From: Collinsella sp.
GTDB taxonomy: Bacteria; Actinomycetota; Coriobacteriia; Coriobacteriales; Coriobacteriaceae
DNA length: 64,000 nucleotides
Assembly (NCBI GenBank): GCA_019419525.1
Contig: DXZU01000007.1
Location: forward strand, 49,255 to 113,254
Reading direction: 5' to 3'
Made by a program: the position numbers and the translations under genes. Shown piece by piece: positions 51,770-59,031 of this stretch (positions are counted from its first letter, which is position 1; each line of letters starts with the position of its first letter). The notes beneath the pieces are model-generated. The model saw nothing but the letters and a program-made list of their open reading frames with translations, was not told where the DNA came from and did not search any database.

Positions 51770-52003
51770 CTAAATGCCTTTTGTTTCTGCTCCCTCCGCA
51801 ATCATGTTGCGGTTGTAGACCAGGTGCAGATACATCGCATCGTGAGCGGCGGTGGGGCTGTGCGCCTCGATGGCGTCGGCCACACCGCGGTGCGTGCGGA
51901 TGGTCTCCTCGACGAGCCTTTTGCCCGTTACATCGATAAAGAGGGGAACGGATGCCTTGAGCACACTCATCAGACGGGTAACGACGAGGTTTCCGCCATC
52001 CAA
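51770..52003 (-). pseudogene. C-terminal fragment of a GntR/FadR-type regulator
   Basis: 77 codons matching the last helices of an FCD ligand domain (VTGKRLVEETIRTHRGVADAIEAHSP, AMYLHLVYNRNM). The DNA-binding domain and about two thirds of the protein are absent, and no ribosome site precedes the first ATG. Probably a deletion remnant of a regulator that once controlled the neighbouring oxidoreductase. Confidence 0.65.
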
Positions 52004-52069
52004 GGTGGCTACATGGAGTAGCGCCCATGCGCATCAAATATCTCCTCTCATAGATGCGCGGCACAAAGA

Positions 52070-52101
52070 GCCCCGAGCTCACACGAGCTCGGGGCCTTTT
52101 T
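52070..52101 (+). terminator. terminator
   Basis: GCCCCGAGCTC-acac-GAGCTCGGGGC followed by CTTTTT on the plus strand. It lies upstream of the GntR fragment and downstream (3') of the ATPase gene; what it terminates is unclear. Confidence 0.75.
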
Positions 52102-52258
52102 CGTCTGGATTGGGGACGCATAGCCGGACGAAAACAATTTGCGTCTGGTAATAAGCGTACGAAAGCGCAATTTACGTCTTAATTTCGGACGCAAATCAAG
52201 ACGAAAACCGTTTACGTCTGCTTTAAATCCGTACGAAAACGGTTTTCGTCTTGCAGGG
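52097..52258 (+). repeat. array of CGTCT...ACGAAA units
   Basis: Four irregular units of about 35-45 bp each begin CGTCT and end (G/T)ACGAAA (starting near 52101, 52141, 52175, 52215), with local inverted pairs such as AACCGTTT/AAACGGTT and TTTCGTC/GACGAAA. It lies directly 3' of the ATPase gene. No coding potential. Confidence 0.55.
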
Positions 52259-52270
52259 CAGTTGTCGTTT

Positions 52271-53362
52271 CTACAGTTCAACTTCCAGTTCGGCTTTGTG
52301 CTCGTAGAGGTAGTCGCGCATGTAGGGGATGGCAAATGAGACCTTGCCGTACGAAGGAGCCTCGATAATCGATTCTCTTAACAGGCGGCTGCGGACGGAG
52401 CTCACCTGTTGAGGCGTTTTGTTTAGGGCATCGGCAACCATGCTGGTCGAGCTCGTCTGCCCCAAAGACGCCATGCTCAGCAGATAAGCGATGCACGTGG
52501 GCGGAATGCGCTGCAGCGCGGGCTCAATCACCATGGCGCAGAAGCGTTCGCGTGCCGTTGCAATGCCACGCTCGGCTTCTTCTTCTCCAATAATCGCTGT
52601 ATGTGCGCGTCTTGCCAACTGCCATGCGTAGTATCCAACGAGTTGGATCATGAAAGGATAGCCTTGCGTTGCCTCGGCAAGTTGGCCGGCAATACCTGGC
52701 TGCAACTCCATGCCAGACGCTTCAATGGTTTCCTCGAGGGAGTACGACACTTCGGTTACTGCCACAGCCTTCAGATCAAAGGGGAGGGCACGGCGCAAAA
52801 ACGTAAGTGTCTTTCCGTTGATGATGCTTTCAATCATCGAAGGCAGCCCAGCAAAAACAAAGGCGATATCAAGGTCTTCGCCGATAACCTGCTGAATCGC
52901 AATGGAGAGCGTTCGGACCTCATCGAGCTCTGCGTCTTGAACCTCGTCGAGAGTGATGAGCAGGCCATTTCCATTCTTGGATATTGTCTGTCTCATGGCG
53001 TCGCGTAGCGATGGGCCGATTCGCTCAATATCTATGCTGCCGATGGATATGCCAGCTACGGTGGGCTCAAATCTGGCGTGTTTGGCCTGGAATTTGGGCT
53101 GCAGCTGTTCGAGAATGCGCTGGCAAAGTCCCTCGGTTGCGACCTCTTTTATGACCGTCCAGCCACGGCTTTGCGCCAAACGTGAGCACTCGTCAAGGAG
53201 GACCGTCTTGCCCGTTCCACGGACGCCGGCTATGCGCATTAGGCGCCCCGGGGCACCAGGCCCGTTGACGAGGCCCTCATTGAATTCTTCGAGCACATCT
53301 TCGCGGCCGATAATCGTGGGAGGTGTTTTACCTGCTGTGGGCTTAAAAGGGTTTGTTTGCAT
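52271..53362 (-). CDS. AAA/STAND-type ATPase with C-terminal winged helix
   Basis: 363 residues. An ORC/Cdc6-like ATPase domain: Walker A AGVRGTGKTVLLDE (about 44), Walker B GLLITLDEVQDA (about 133), sensor 1 region AFVFAGLPS. A helical lid and a winged helix follow (ADALNKTPQQVSSVRSRLL). Such proteins are common, poorly characterised regulators or defence-type ATPases in Actinomycetota. ATG 53362 is preferred because AAAGGTGG lies just upstream; a GTG at 53371 overlaps that site. An upstream 10-bp repeat tract may regulate it. Confidence 0.85.
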   Translation of the reverse strand: MQTNPFKPTAGKTPPTIIGREDVLEEFNEGLVNGPGAPGRLMRIAGVRGTGKTVLLDECSRLAQSRGWTVIKEVATEGLCQRILEQLQPKFQAKHARFEPTVAGISIGSIDIERIGPSLRDAMRQTISKNGNGLLITLDEVQDAELDEVRTLSIAIQQVIGEDLDIAFVFAGLPSMIESIINGKTLTFLRRALPFDLKAVAVTEVSYSLEETIEASGMELQPGIAGQLAEATQGYPFMIQLVGYYAWQLARRAHTAIIGEEEAERGIATARERFCAMVIEPALQRIPPTCIAYLLSMASLGQTSSTSMVADALNKTPQQVSSVRSRLLRESIIEAPSYGKVSFAIPYMRDYLYEHKAELEVEL

Positions 53363-53380
53363 GTGAGCCACCTTTGCTCA

Positions 53381-53446
53381 AGATATAGCAAGATATAGCA
53401 AAGTATAGCAAGATATAGCAAAGTATAGTGAGATATAGCAAAGTAA
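53381..53446 (-). repeat. 10-bp tandem repeat upstream of the ATPase
   Basis: Six consecutive 10-mers (AGATATAGCA or AAGTATAGCA, one with GTG) run from 53381 to 53440, plus a partial unit. On the minus strand each reads TGCTATATCT or TGCTATACTT, resembling an extended -10 box, and the period equals one DNA turn. It ends 19 bp before the ATPase start. Confidence 0.8.
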
Positions 53447-53570
53447 GCGCTACTCGCGGGTTTTGCGGTGGTGCTATTTTCCAAATGCCGCGCGGATAAA
53501 GCGCTGGGCGAACAGCTTGTTGGCAACTCACGAGGGCTCGGGGTGCCAATTTGGGGTGCAGTAGTGCTGC

Positions 53571-53730
53571 GCCACGAAAAGGGCCTATCTACTACGTTTA
53601 AGCCGCAAGGGTCAACCATAGCCGGCTATTTTGAAAATCGATAAGCTCTCTACCAGCGGTTTTGTTTTTGCACTTTTCAGCATGGTCTGGGCTCTCCGCG
53701 TTAACGTAGTAGATGGGCCCCTTTTGTGGC
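53571..53730 (+). repeat. 160-bp imperfect inverted repeat
   Basis: The arms 53571-53601 and 53701-53730 (GCCACGAAAAGGGCC... with CTACTACGTTTAA inward) pair over about 30 bp with a few mismatches, enclosing ~100 bp without a gene. Confidence 0.65.
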
Positions 53731-53790
53731 AAGGGGCCGACCTGCGGCTCAGGGTAGCCAAAAAAGCCCCGTCCCAAAAAGACTGTTGGA

Positions 53791-53857
53791 AGTTGCGGTG
53801 GAATAGTTCCTGTTTTTGCTGCTGAAGGCTTTGAGCAGGAACTATTCCACCGCAACT
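53791..53857 (+). repeat. AGTTGCGG hairpin repeat, third copy
   Basis: 22-bp perfect arms (53791-53812 with 53836-53857). The outer 15 bases AGTTGCGGTGGAATA equal those of the kdp-flanking repeats; the inner part (GTTCCTG) differs but still pairs. The loop is similar (TTTTGCTGCTGAAGGC). Confidence 0.8.
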
Positions 53858-53930
53858 TATGAGGGGGCGGGGGATGCGATAGTATTACGTGGTGCTATTC
53901 GACAAACCGTGGGCTTCATTCGAGGGCTTT

Positions 53931-54623
53931 ATGGAACAACATCAGCATTATCAGAGCCTGCAAGACCAGGCATACAACGCGTTGCGCTCCAAGATCATCT
54001 ATGCCGAGCTCAGGCCCGGCACGCGCCTTTCGGCGATTGGTCTGGAAAAGGAGACGGGAATCGGGCGCACGCCCATTCGCGAGTCCTTTGTGCGCCTGCG
54101 CGAGCAGGAGCTGGTGGAAACGCGTCCCAAAAGCGGCACCTATGTCTCAAAAATCAGCATGGAACGCGCCGAGAACGCCTGTTTCTTGCGCGAGAAACTC
54201 GAAAGAAGCGTACTCATTAAATGTTGTTCGTCTGCCACGCCCGAGCAAAAGCATCGGCTCGAGCAGATTCTTGCCGAGTCCGAGTCTCTCGACCATAGCG
54301 AAACGCGTCGTTTCTTTGACCTGGACAACCTGTTCCATGAGACGTGTTTTGCGATTGCCGGCCGTCACATGTTGTGGGATTGGATGAAGAGCGTCAATAC
54401 GCATTTTGAGCGATACAACTGGTTGCGTATGGTGTCGCAAGATCTTGATTGGGAGCCGATTCGTCGACAGCATCGCCGAATTCTCGAGGCCATTAAGAGG
54501 GGCGATACCGACACGGCGAGCTATCTGGCAGAGACACACCTGCACCTGATGCCCGAGGAGCAAGGCCCGGTTATTGCCTTGCATCCCGACTATTTTGAGC
54601 TGCCTAAAGACTCGTCTATCTAG
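53931..54623 (+). CDS. GntR-family regulator with FCD domain
   Basis: 230 residues. The winged helix (LRPGTRLSAIGLEKETGIGRTPIRESFVRL, ENRPKSG-type wing as RPKSGTYVSKI) is followed by an FCD domain with metal-type His residues (FHETCF, HRRILEAIKRGD, ETHLHLM). It probably responds to an organic acid; the target is unknown. ATG 53931 has GAGGGC upstream. A LacI-type gene follows in the same direction. Confidence 0.88.
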   Translation: MEQHQHYQSLQDQAYNALRSKIIYAELRPGTRLSAIGLEKETGIGRTPIRESFVRLREQELVETRPKSGTYVSKISMERAENACFLREKLERSVLIKCCSSATPEQKHRLEQILAESESLDHSETRRFFDLDNLFHETCFAIAGRHMLWDWMKSVNTHFERYNWLRMVSQDLDWEPIRRQHRRILEAIKRGDTDTASYLAETHLHLMPEEQGPVIALHPDYFELPKDSSI

Positions 54624-54746
54624 CCCATCATCGCATCTGCTCGAGACGCAAAAACGATGCTGCTCATCTGCAGCGTTTTGAAGCCGAGTTTTTAAAAAAT
54701 GCCTAAAATGGCTCAGACTGCCGACAATTGGGAAACGGGGTGCGCT

Positions 54747-55769
54747 ATGGCGCAGATGAGGATTAAGGACATTGCTGCCGAGGCGGGCGTGAGCCCGGCC
54801 ACGGTCTCGCGCTATCTCAACAACCGCCCCGGGCAGATGACCGAGGAAACCCGTGCTCGCATCGCGGCAGTTATCGAGCGCACCGGCTATCGTCCACGTG
54901 CCGCCGCGCGCAATCTGCGCAGCTCGCGTACCAACCTCATCGGCGTGATCTTGGCCGACATTGCTAACCCGTTCTCCAGCGCCATGCTCGAAGGGCTTTC
55001 CGCTAGTGCCGCCGCGCGCGGCTGCTCGCTTATGACTGCCATTAGCGGCAATGATTCCGCCAAGGAAGCAGAGTCGCTCACCAGACTTATCGATGCCGGT
55101 GTGGACGGCCTGGTCGTCAACACCTGTGGCGGCAACGACAAGGCGATTGCCGCGGCTGCGGGACGCCTGCCCGTCGTGCTGCTCGACCGCGATGTTGCCG
55201 ACGGCGGTGTCGATCTGGTGACCTCCAACAACCGTGAGCTGGTCGCCGGCCTGGTAGACGCCTTGGCTGTCGCGGGCAGCGAGCGCCTGTGCCTGCTCAC
55301 CGAGGCAAGCGACGACAGCCCTGTGCGTCGCGAGCGTGCCGAGGCCTTTGCCGACGAGCTTTCGCGCCGCGGTCTTGCGGGCGAGGTCGTCACCCTGGCC
55401 GACGGTGGCGTCGAGGGCGTCAGTCGCCTGGACGAGACCATCCGCGAGTATGCGGGTAAAAAGCTCGGCCTCATTGCCGTCAACGGCTTGGTTTTCCTGC
55501 GCCTGACCGAGGCGCTGGCCCAGCTGGGGCCCTCGTTGCCGGCGGGTCTCAAGATCGCGACGTTTGACGACTATCCCTGGAACCACGTGCTCTTTGGCGG
55601 TGTGACCACGGCCGCGCAGGACACCCTCACCATTGCCGAGCGCGTGGTCGAGCGCCTGTCCGAGCGCATCGACGTTGTTACCACTACGGTGGGCGATGCC
55701 GCAAAGCTCGCCCCCAAGCGCATCGAGATCCCCGGCCACATCGAACACCGCGCTTCGACCTCGCGCTAG
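54747..55769 (+). CDS. LacI-family transcriptional regulator
   Basis: 340 residues. The HTH (MRIKDIAAEAGVSPATVSRYLNNRPG) and hinge helix (RPRAAARNLRSSRTN) are followed by a periplasmic-binding-protein-like effector domain (LIGVILADIANPFSSAMLEG). The effector domain belongs to the group that includes KdgR-like regulators, but no sugar operon is adjacent. Starts at 54747 or 54756 are possible; the ORF is open to 54699. Confidence 0.88.
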   Translation: MAQMRIKDIAAEAGVSPATVSRYLNNRPGQMTEETRARIAAVIERTGYRPRAAARNLRSSRTNLIGVILADIANPFSSAMLEGLSASAAARGCSLMTAISGNDSAKEAESLTRLIDAGVDGLVVNTCGGNDKAIAAAAGRLPVVLLDRDVADGGVDLVTSNNRELVAGLVDALAVAGSERLCLLTEASDDSPVRRERAEAFADELSRRGLAGEVVTLADGGVEGVSRLDETIREYAGKKLGLIAVNGLVFLRLTEALAQLGPSLPAGLKIATFDDYPWNHVLFGGVTTAAQDTLTIAERVVERLSERIDVVTTTVGDAAKLAPKRIEIPGHIEHRASTSR

Positions 55770-55796
55770 TTTGTGTGATAATATATAGACAATGTC
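55754..55796 (+). promoter_or_regulatory. promoter and possible operator of the toxin-antitoxin pair
   Basis: TTCGAC (55754-55759), 17 bases, GATAAT (55777-55782), then the dyad GACAATGTC (55788-55796) just before AGGAGG. The -35 lies inside the end of the LacI gene. An antitoxin with a ribbon-helix-helix-like N terminus could bind this dyad. Confidence 0.5.
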
Positions 55797-55811
55797 ATAC
55801 AGGAGGTATCC

Positions 55812-56306
55812 ATGGCTGCGTCTGTACTGAGTGTACGAGTGGACTCGTCAATTAAAGATTCATTTGCCGAGCTATGTGAAGAACTCGGCATGACTTCGTC
55901 TGTAGCGGTCAATATGTTTATGAGGCAGATGCTGCGCGAGCGCTCGCTGCCGTTTGTTCCTTCACTTGGTAAAAACTCTGCGAGCGAAAACGTCGCCGCA
56001 GACATTTTGGATATTGCTCAGATTGAGTCCGCCGTCCGCGAGGCGGCCAGCTCGATTCCCGCCATCAAAACCGTGATTCTTTTTGGCTCGTATGCTCGTG
56101 GCGAGGCGCGTGCCGATAGTGACATTGACTTGCGTCTCGAAGTCGATCGCGATCAGGGCTTTGGCCTTTTCGCGTTGTCGGCGTTTGGTGAGGCGGTGCG
56201 CAAAGAAACCGGGAGGCAGGTCGACCTCGTCTCGAGTGATCATCTTGATGACGATCTTGCCGCGGTAATCGAGCGCGAAGGAGTGATCCTTTATGATCGC
56301 GCGTAA
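55812..56306 (+). CDS. fused DinJ/RelB-like and MNT nucleotidyltransferase antitoxin
   Basis: 164 residues. Residues 1-52 match the RelB/DinJ antitoxin family (SVRVDSSIKDSFAELCEELG, AVNMFMRQMLRERSLPF). Residues 80-164 are a minimal nucleotidyltransferase with the MntA motif GS-X10-DxD (Gly92, Ser93, Asp104, Asp106). MntA antitoxins inactivate HepT toxins by adding AMP to a Tyr. Here the DinJ-like part probably provides DNA binding and autoregulation. AGGAGG precedes the ATG; the toxin gene overlaps the end by 14 bases. Confidence 0.85.
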   Translation: MAASVLSVRVDSSIKDSFAELCEELGMTSSVAVNMFMRQMLRERSLPFVPSLGKNSASENVAADILDIAQIESAVREAASSIPAIKTVILFGSYARGEARADSDIDLRLEVDRDQGFGLFALSAFGEAVRKETGRQVDLVSSDHLDDDLAAVIEREGVILYDRA

Positions 56307-56664
56307 GTCAGACGGCCTTCGCGCTCAAGAGGTTTTGGAAGCCATCTCTGAAACGAACGAGCGCATCAGGGCTTTTGATATCACCGAGGACCAGTTTCTG
56401 CATGCGAATGACGTGCGGACGAGGGCGTTGGCGGACTCCCTTTTGACTTGTGCGCTTAGGGTGACGGAAGAAGCGGGCAAGTTGTCGGAACGCTCGCAGC
56501 GGCTTCATCCCGAAATCGAATGGCGTGGAATTATCGGCATGAGAAATTATCTTGCGCATGATTACGGCAATGTCGACCGCTCGGTTGTATGGGATGCAGT
56601 GACGATGGAGTTCCCTACGCTGGAACGAGCTTGTAGACAAATTGTCTCCGAATCTGAACGCTAG
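56293..56664 (+). CDS. HepT-like HEPN toxin
   Basis: A 123-residue HEPN-domain ribonuclease toxin. The catalytic and modification motif R-X4-H-X-Y is exact (Arg84, His89, Tyr91 in RNYLAHDY). It overlaps the MNT antitoxin gene by 14 bases, so translation is coupled. In characterised pairs the toxin cleaves RNA and is silenced by AMPylation of the motif Tyr. Order antitoxin-toxin is the reverse of the Shewanella hepT-mntA pair. Confidence 0.88.
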   Translation: MIARKSDGLRAQEVLEAISETNERIRAFDITEDQFLHANDVRTRALADSLLTCALRVTEEAGKLSERSQRLHPEIEWRGIIGMRNYLAHDYGNVDRSVVWDAVTMEFPTLERACRQIVSESER

Positions 56665-56798
56665 CCACTCGTTCGCAACTGCCTGTTCGCGCACGTTTTT
56701 TGAGCGCTTGATACGCTTTAACCCTGCGGAAACATTTTTCTGCGATAGTATCTGCGATATAGACCAGTCGAAACCCGCCCGAAAGAAAGGGGAGCGAC

Positions 56799-58136
56799 AT
56801 GAACCAGCAGAACATCGATTACGTACTCCGCTCCGTAGAGCAGCGTGATATCCGCTTTGTGCGTCTGTGGTTTGTCGACATTCTCGGCCGCCTCAAGAAC
56901 TTTGCCATTAGCCCCGAGGACCTCGAGGTCGCTTTTGAGGAGGGTATCGGCTTTGACGGCTCCGCCATCGAGGGCTTTGCCACGCCCGAGGAAGCCGACA
57001 TGCTGGCGTTCCCCGATGCTTCGACCTTCCAGATCCTGCCGTGGCGCCCGAGCCACAACGGCGTCGCCCGCGTGTTCTGCGACGTGTGCACTCCCGATCG
57101 CAAACCGTTCGCCGGCGACCCGCGCGATGCCCTGCGCCGCATGTTCCGCAAGGCCGAGAAGGCTGGCTATCTGCTCAACGTGGGCGCCGAGCTGGAGTAC
57201 TACTACTTCCCCGACGAGCACACGCCCGAGCCTCTCGACAACGTGGGCTACTTCGATCTTTCGGTGAGCGATGCCGCTCGCGACCTGCGTCGCAACACGG
57301 TCCTCACGCTCGAGAAGATGTCCGTGCCCGTGGAGTACACCTTCCACGCCGCCGGCCGCTCGCAGCACGGCATGAGCCTGCGCCACGCCGAGGCCCTGAG
57401 CATGTCCGACGCCATCACCACGGCCAAACTCATCATTAAGCAGCAGGCCTACGAGAGCGGTTGCCACGCCTCCTTTATGCCCAAGCCGTTGGCGGGCGAG
57501 GACGGCAGCGCCATGTTTTTGCATCAGTCGCTGTTCGACCACGACGGCAACAACGTCTTTTGGGGCGAGGGCGACGAGAAGTACCATCTCTCCGACGTCG
57601 CCAAGCACTATATGGCCGGTATCTTGGCGCACGCGCGCGAGATCAGTGCTATCACCAACCCCACCGTCAATTCGTACAAGCGCATCACCACGGGCGGCGA
57701 CTCCGTGCCGCAGTACGCCACGTGGGGCCTGCGCAACCGCGCAAGTATGATCCGCATCCCGGTCTACAAGCCCGGCAAGCAGCTGTCCACGCGTATCGAG
57801 CTTCGTAGCCCCGACCCCATGGCCAATCCGTACCTGGTCAACGCCGTCACGCTGGCGGCTGGTCTCGATGGCATCGAGCGCAAGCTGGAGCTTCCGCCCG
57901 AGGCCACGGCCGAGACACTCAAACTCACCGACCGTCAGATGCTCGAGGCCGGCTACACGCCGCTGCCGCGCTCGCTCAAAGAGGCGCTCGACGTGTTTGA
58001 GGACTCGCAGTTTATGAAGGATGCCCTCGGCGAGCACATCCACAGCTTCTTCCTCAAAAAGAAGCGCGACGAGTGGCATAAGTTTGAGTCTACGATCACC
58101 GAGTGGGAGATCAAGCACTACCTGGCGAACTCCTAA
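56799..58136 (+). CDS. glnA: glutamine synthetase type I
   Basis: Makes glutamine from glutamate and ammonia. 445 residues, matching the shorter GSI-alpha form. Motifs: EEGIGFDGSAIEGF, ELEYYYF (metal Glu), GCHASFMPKPLAGEDGSAMF, NPTVNSYKRI, RIELRSPDPMANPYL. The adenylylation-site Tyr region of GSI-beta is not evident, so feedback rather than adenylylation is likely. AAAGGGGAG precedes the ATG. A GlnR-like regulator follows 50 bases downstream. Confidence 0.95.
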   Translation: MNQQNIDYVLRSVEQRDIRFVRLWFVDILGRLKNFAISPEDLEVAFEEGIGFDGSAIEGFATPEEADMLAFPDASTFQILPWRPSHNGVARVFCDVCTPDRKPFAGDPRDALRRMFRKAEKAGYLLNVGAELEYYYFPDEHTPEPLDNVGYFDLSVSDAARDLRRNTVLTLEKMSVPVEYTFHAAGRSQHGMSLRHAEALSMSDAITTAKLIIKQQAYESGCHASFMPKPLAGEDGSAMFLHQSLFDHDGNNVFWGEGDEKYHLSDVAKHYMAGILAHAREISAITNPTVNSYKRITTGGDSVPQYATWGLRNRASMIRIPVYKPGKQLSTRIELRSPDPMANPYLVNAVTLAAGLDGIERKLELPPEATAETLKLTDRQMLEAGYTPLPRSLKEALDVFEDSQFMKDALGEHIHSFFLKKKRDEWHKFESTITEWEIKHYLANS

Positions 58137-58186
58137 TCGCGCTGGCTTGTTCCAGTACGATTGAGCTCATTTCTTTGGAGGCCGAT

Positions 58187-58849
58187 ATGTCCGAAAAGAG
58201 TGCCCTGTTCATGGCGCGCACGACGCGCTTCCACGAGTTTGCCCGCAGCTTGACGACTACCCTGGGTGTCGAGGTGAGCCTGGCAACCCCTGATTCGCCA
58301 ACTGCGGCGCACGACTTTGACCTGCTGATTCTCGATTCCGATGGCATCCGCAGCGACCGCATCGATCAGATTGCCAAGTGGCTTGACGATCGCGGCGGTG
58401 TCCCCATGCTGGTGATCGTCGACGACGAGGCACTCGGCACCCTACGCCTGCCGAATCACGCGCATGCCGACTTTGTATGTCCCACGGCGACGCCCAACGA
58501 GCTCAAGGCTCGCGCGCAGCGCTTGATGGGCGAGGAGGAGACCGTCACCGCCGACGATGTGCTCAACATCGATAACCTCGAGATCAACCTGGCTACCTAC
58601 CAGGTGACACTCGATAACGAGCCCATCGACCTGACGCTGATGGAGTACTCGCTGCTGAGCTTTTTGGCGACGCACCCCAACCGCGCCTACAGCCGCGAGG
58701 TGCTGCTGCACCGCGTGTGGGGCTTTGAGTACTGCGGCGGCACGCGCACCGTCGACGTGCACATCCGACGCATCCGCTCCAAGGTGGGCCCGCAGATCGC
58801 GGCACATATCACCACCGTCCGCGGCGTGGGCTATCTGTTTAAGGACTAG
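58187..58849 (+). CDS. GlnR-like orphan OmpR-family regulator
   Basis: 220 residues. The winged helix is canonical (LMEYSLLSFLATHPNRAYSREVLLHRVWGF, TVRGVGYLFKD). The receiver-like half keeps an Asp in LLILDSDG but lacks the N-terminal acidic pair and the conserved Lys, as in actinobacterial GlnR, which works without a kinase. Its location right after glnA supports a role in nitrogen control. ATG 58187 has TGGAGG upstream; an upstream GTG within glnA is unlikely. Confidence 0.82.
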   Translation: MSEKSALFMARTTRFHEFARSLTTTLGVEVSLATPDSPTAAHDFDLLILDSDGIRSDRIDQIAKWLDDRGGVPMLVIVDDEALGTLRLPNHAHADFVCPTATPNELKARAQRLMGEEETVTADDVLNIDNLEINLATYQVTLDNEPIDLTLMEYSLLSFLATHPNRAYSREVLLHRVWGFEYCGGTRTVDVHIRRIRSKVGPQIAAHITTVRGVGYLFKD

Positions 58850-58870
58850 CAAGTAAATAGAGGAATGTGA

Positions 58871-58902
58871 GGGTACCGGAGATTTCTCCAGTACCCTTTT
58901 CT
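58871..58902 (+). terminator. terminator after the glnA-regulator operon
   Basis: GGGTACCGGAG-attt-CTCCAGTACCC with one mismatch, then TTTTCT. The AT-richer segment begins right after it. Confidence 0.88.
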
Positions 58903-59031
58903 CGTTTAGGGCGAAAAGAAGACCTTTCACTGATTTAAAGTGTGTCAGTAAAAACAATATCAAACGTATAGCACTATCTCACGAATATCATTTAGTTACC
59001 GTATCTCCCTACTGCACGGATGGAGGAAGAA

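Noticed and set aside
51582..52121. 179-codon minus-strand frame
   Set aside because: It overlaps the OYE gene and the GntR fragment in another phase and is Arg-rich without domains.
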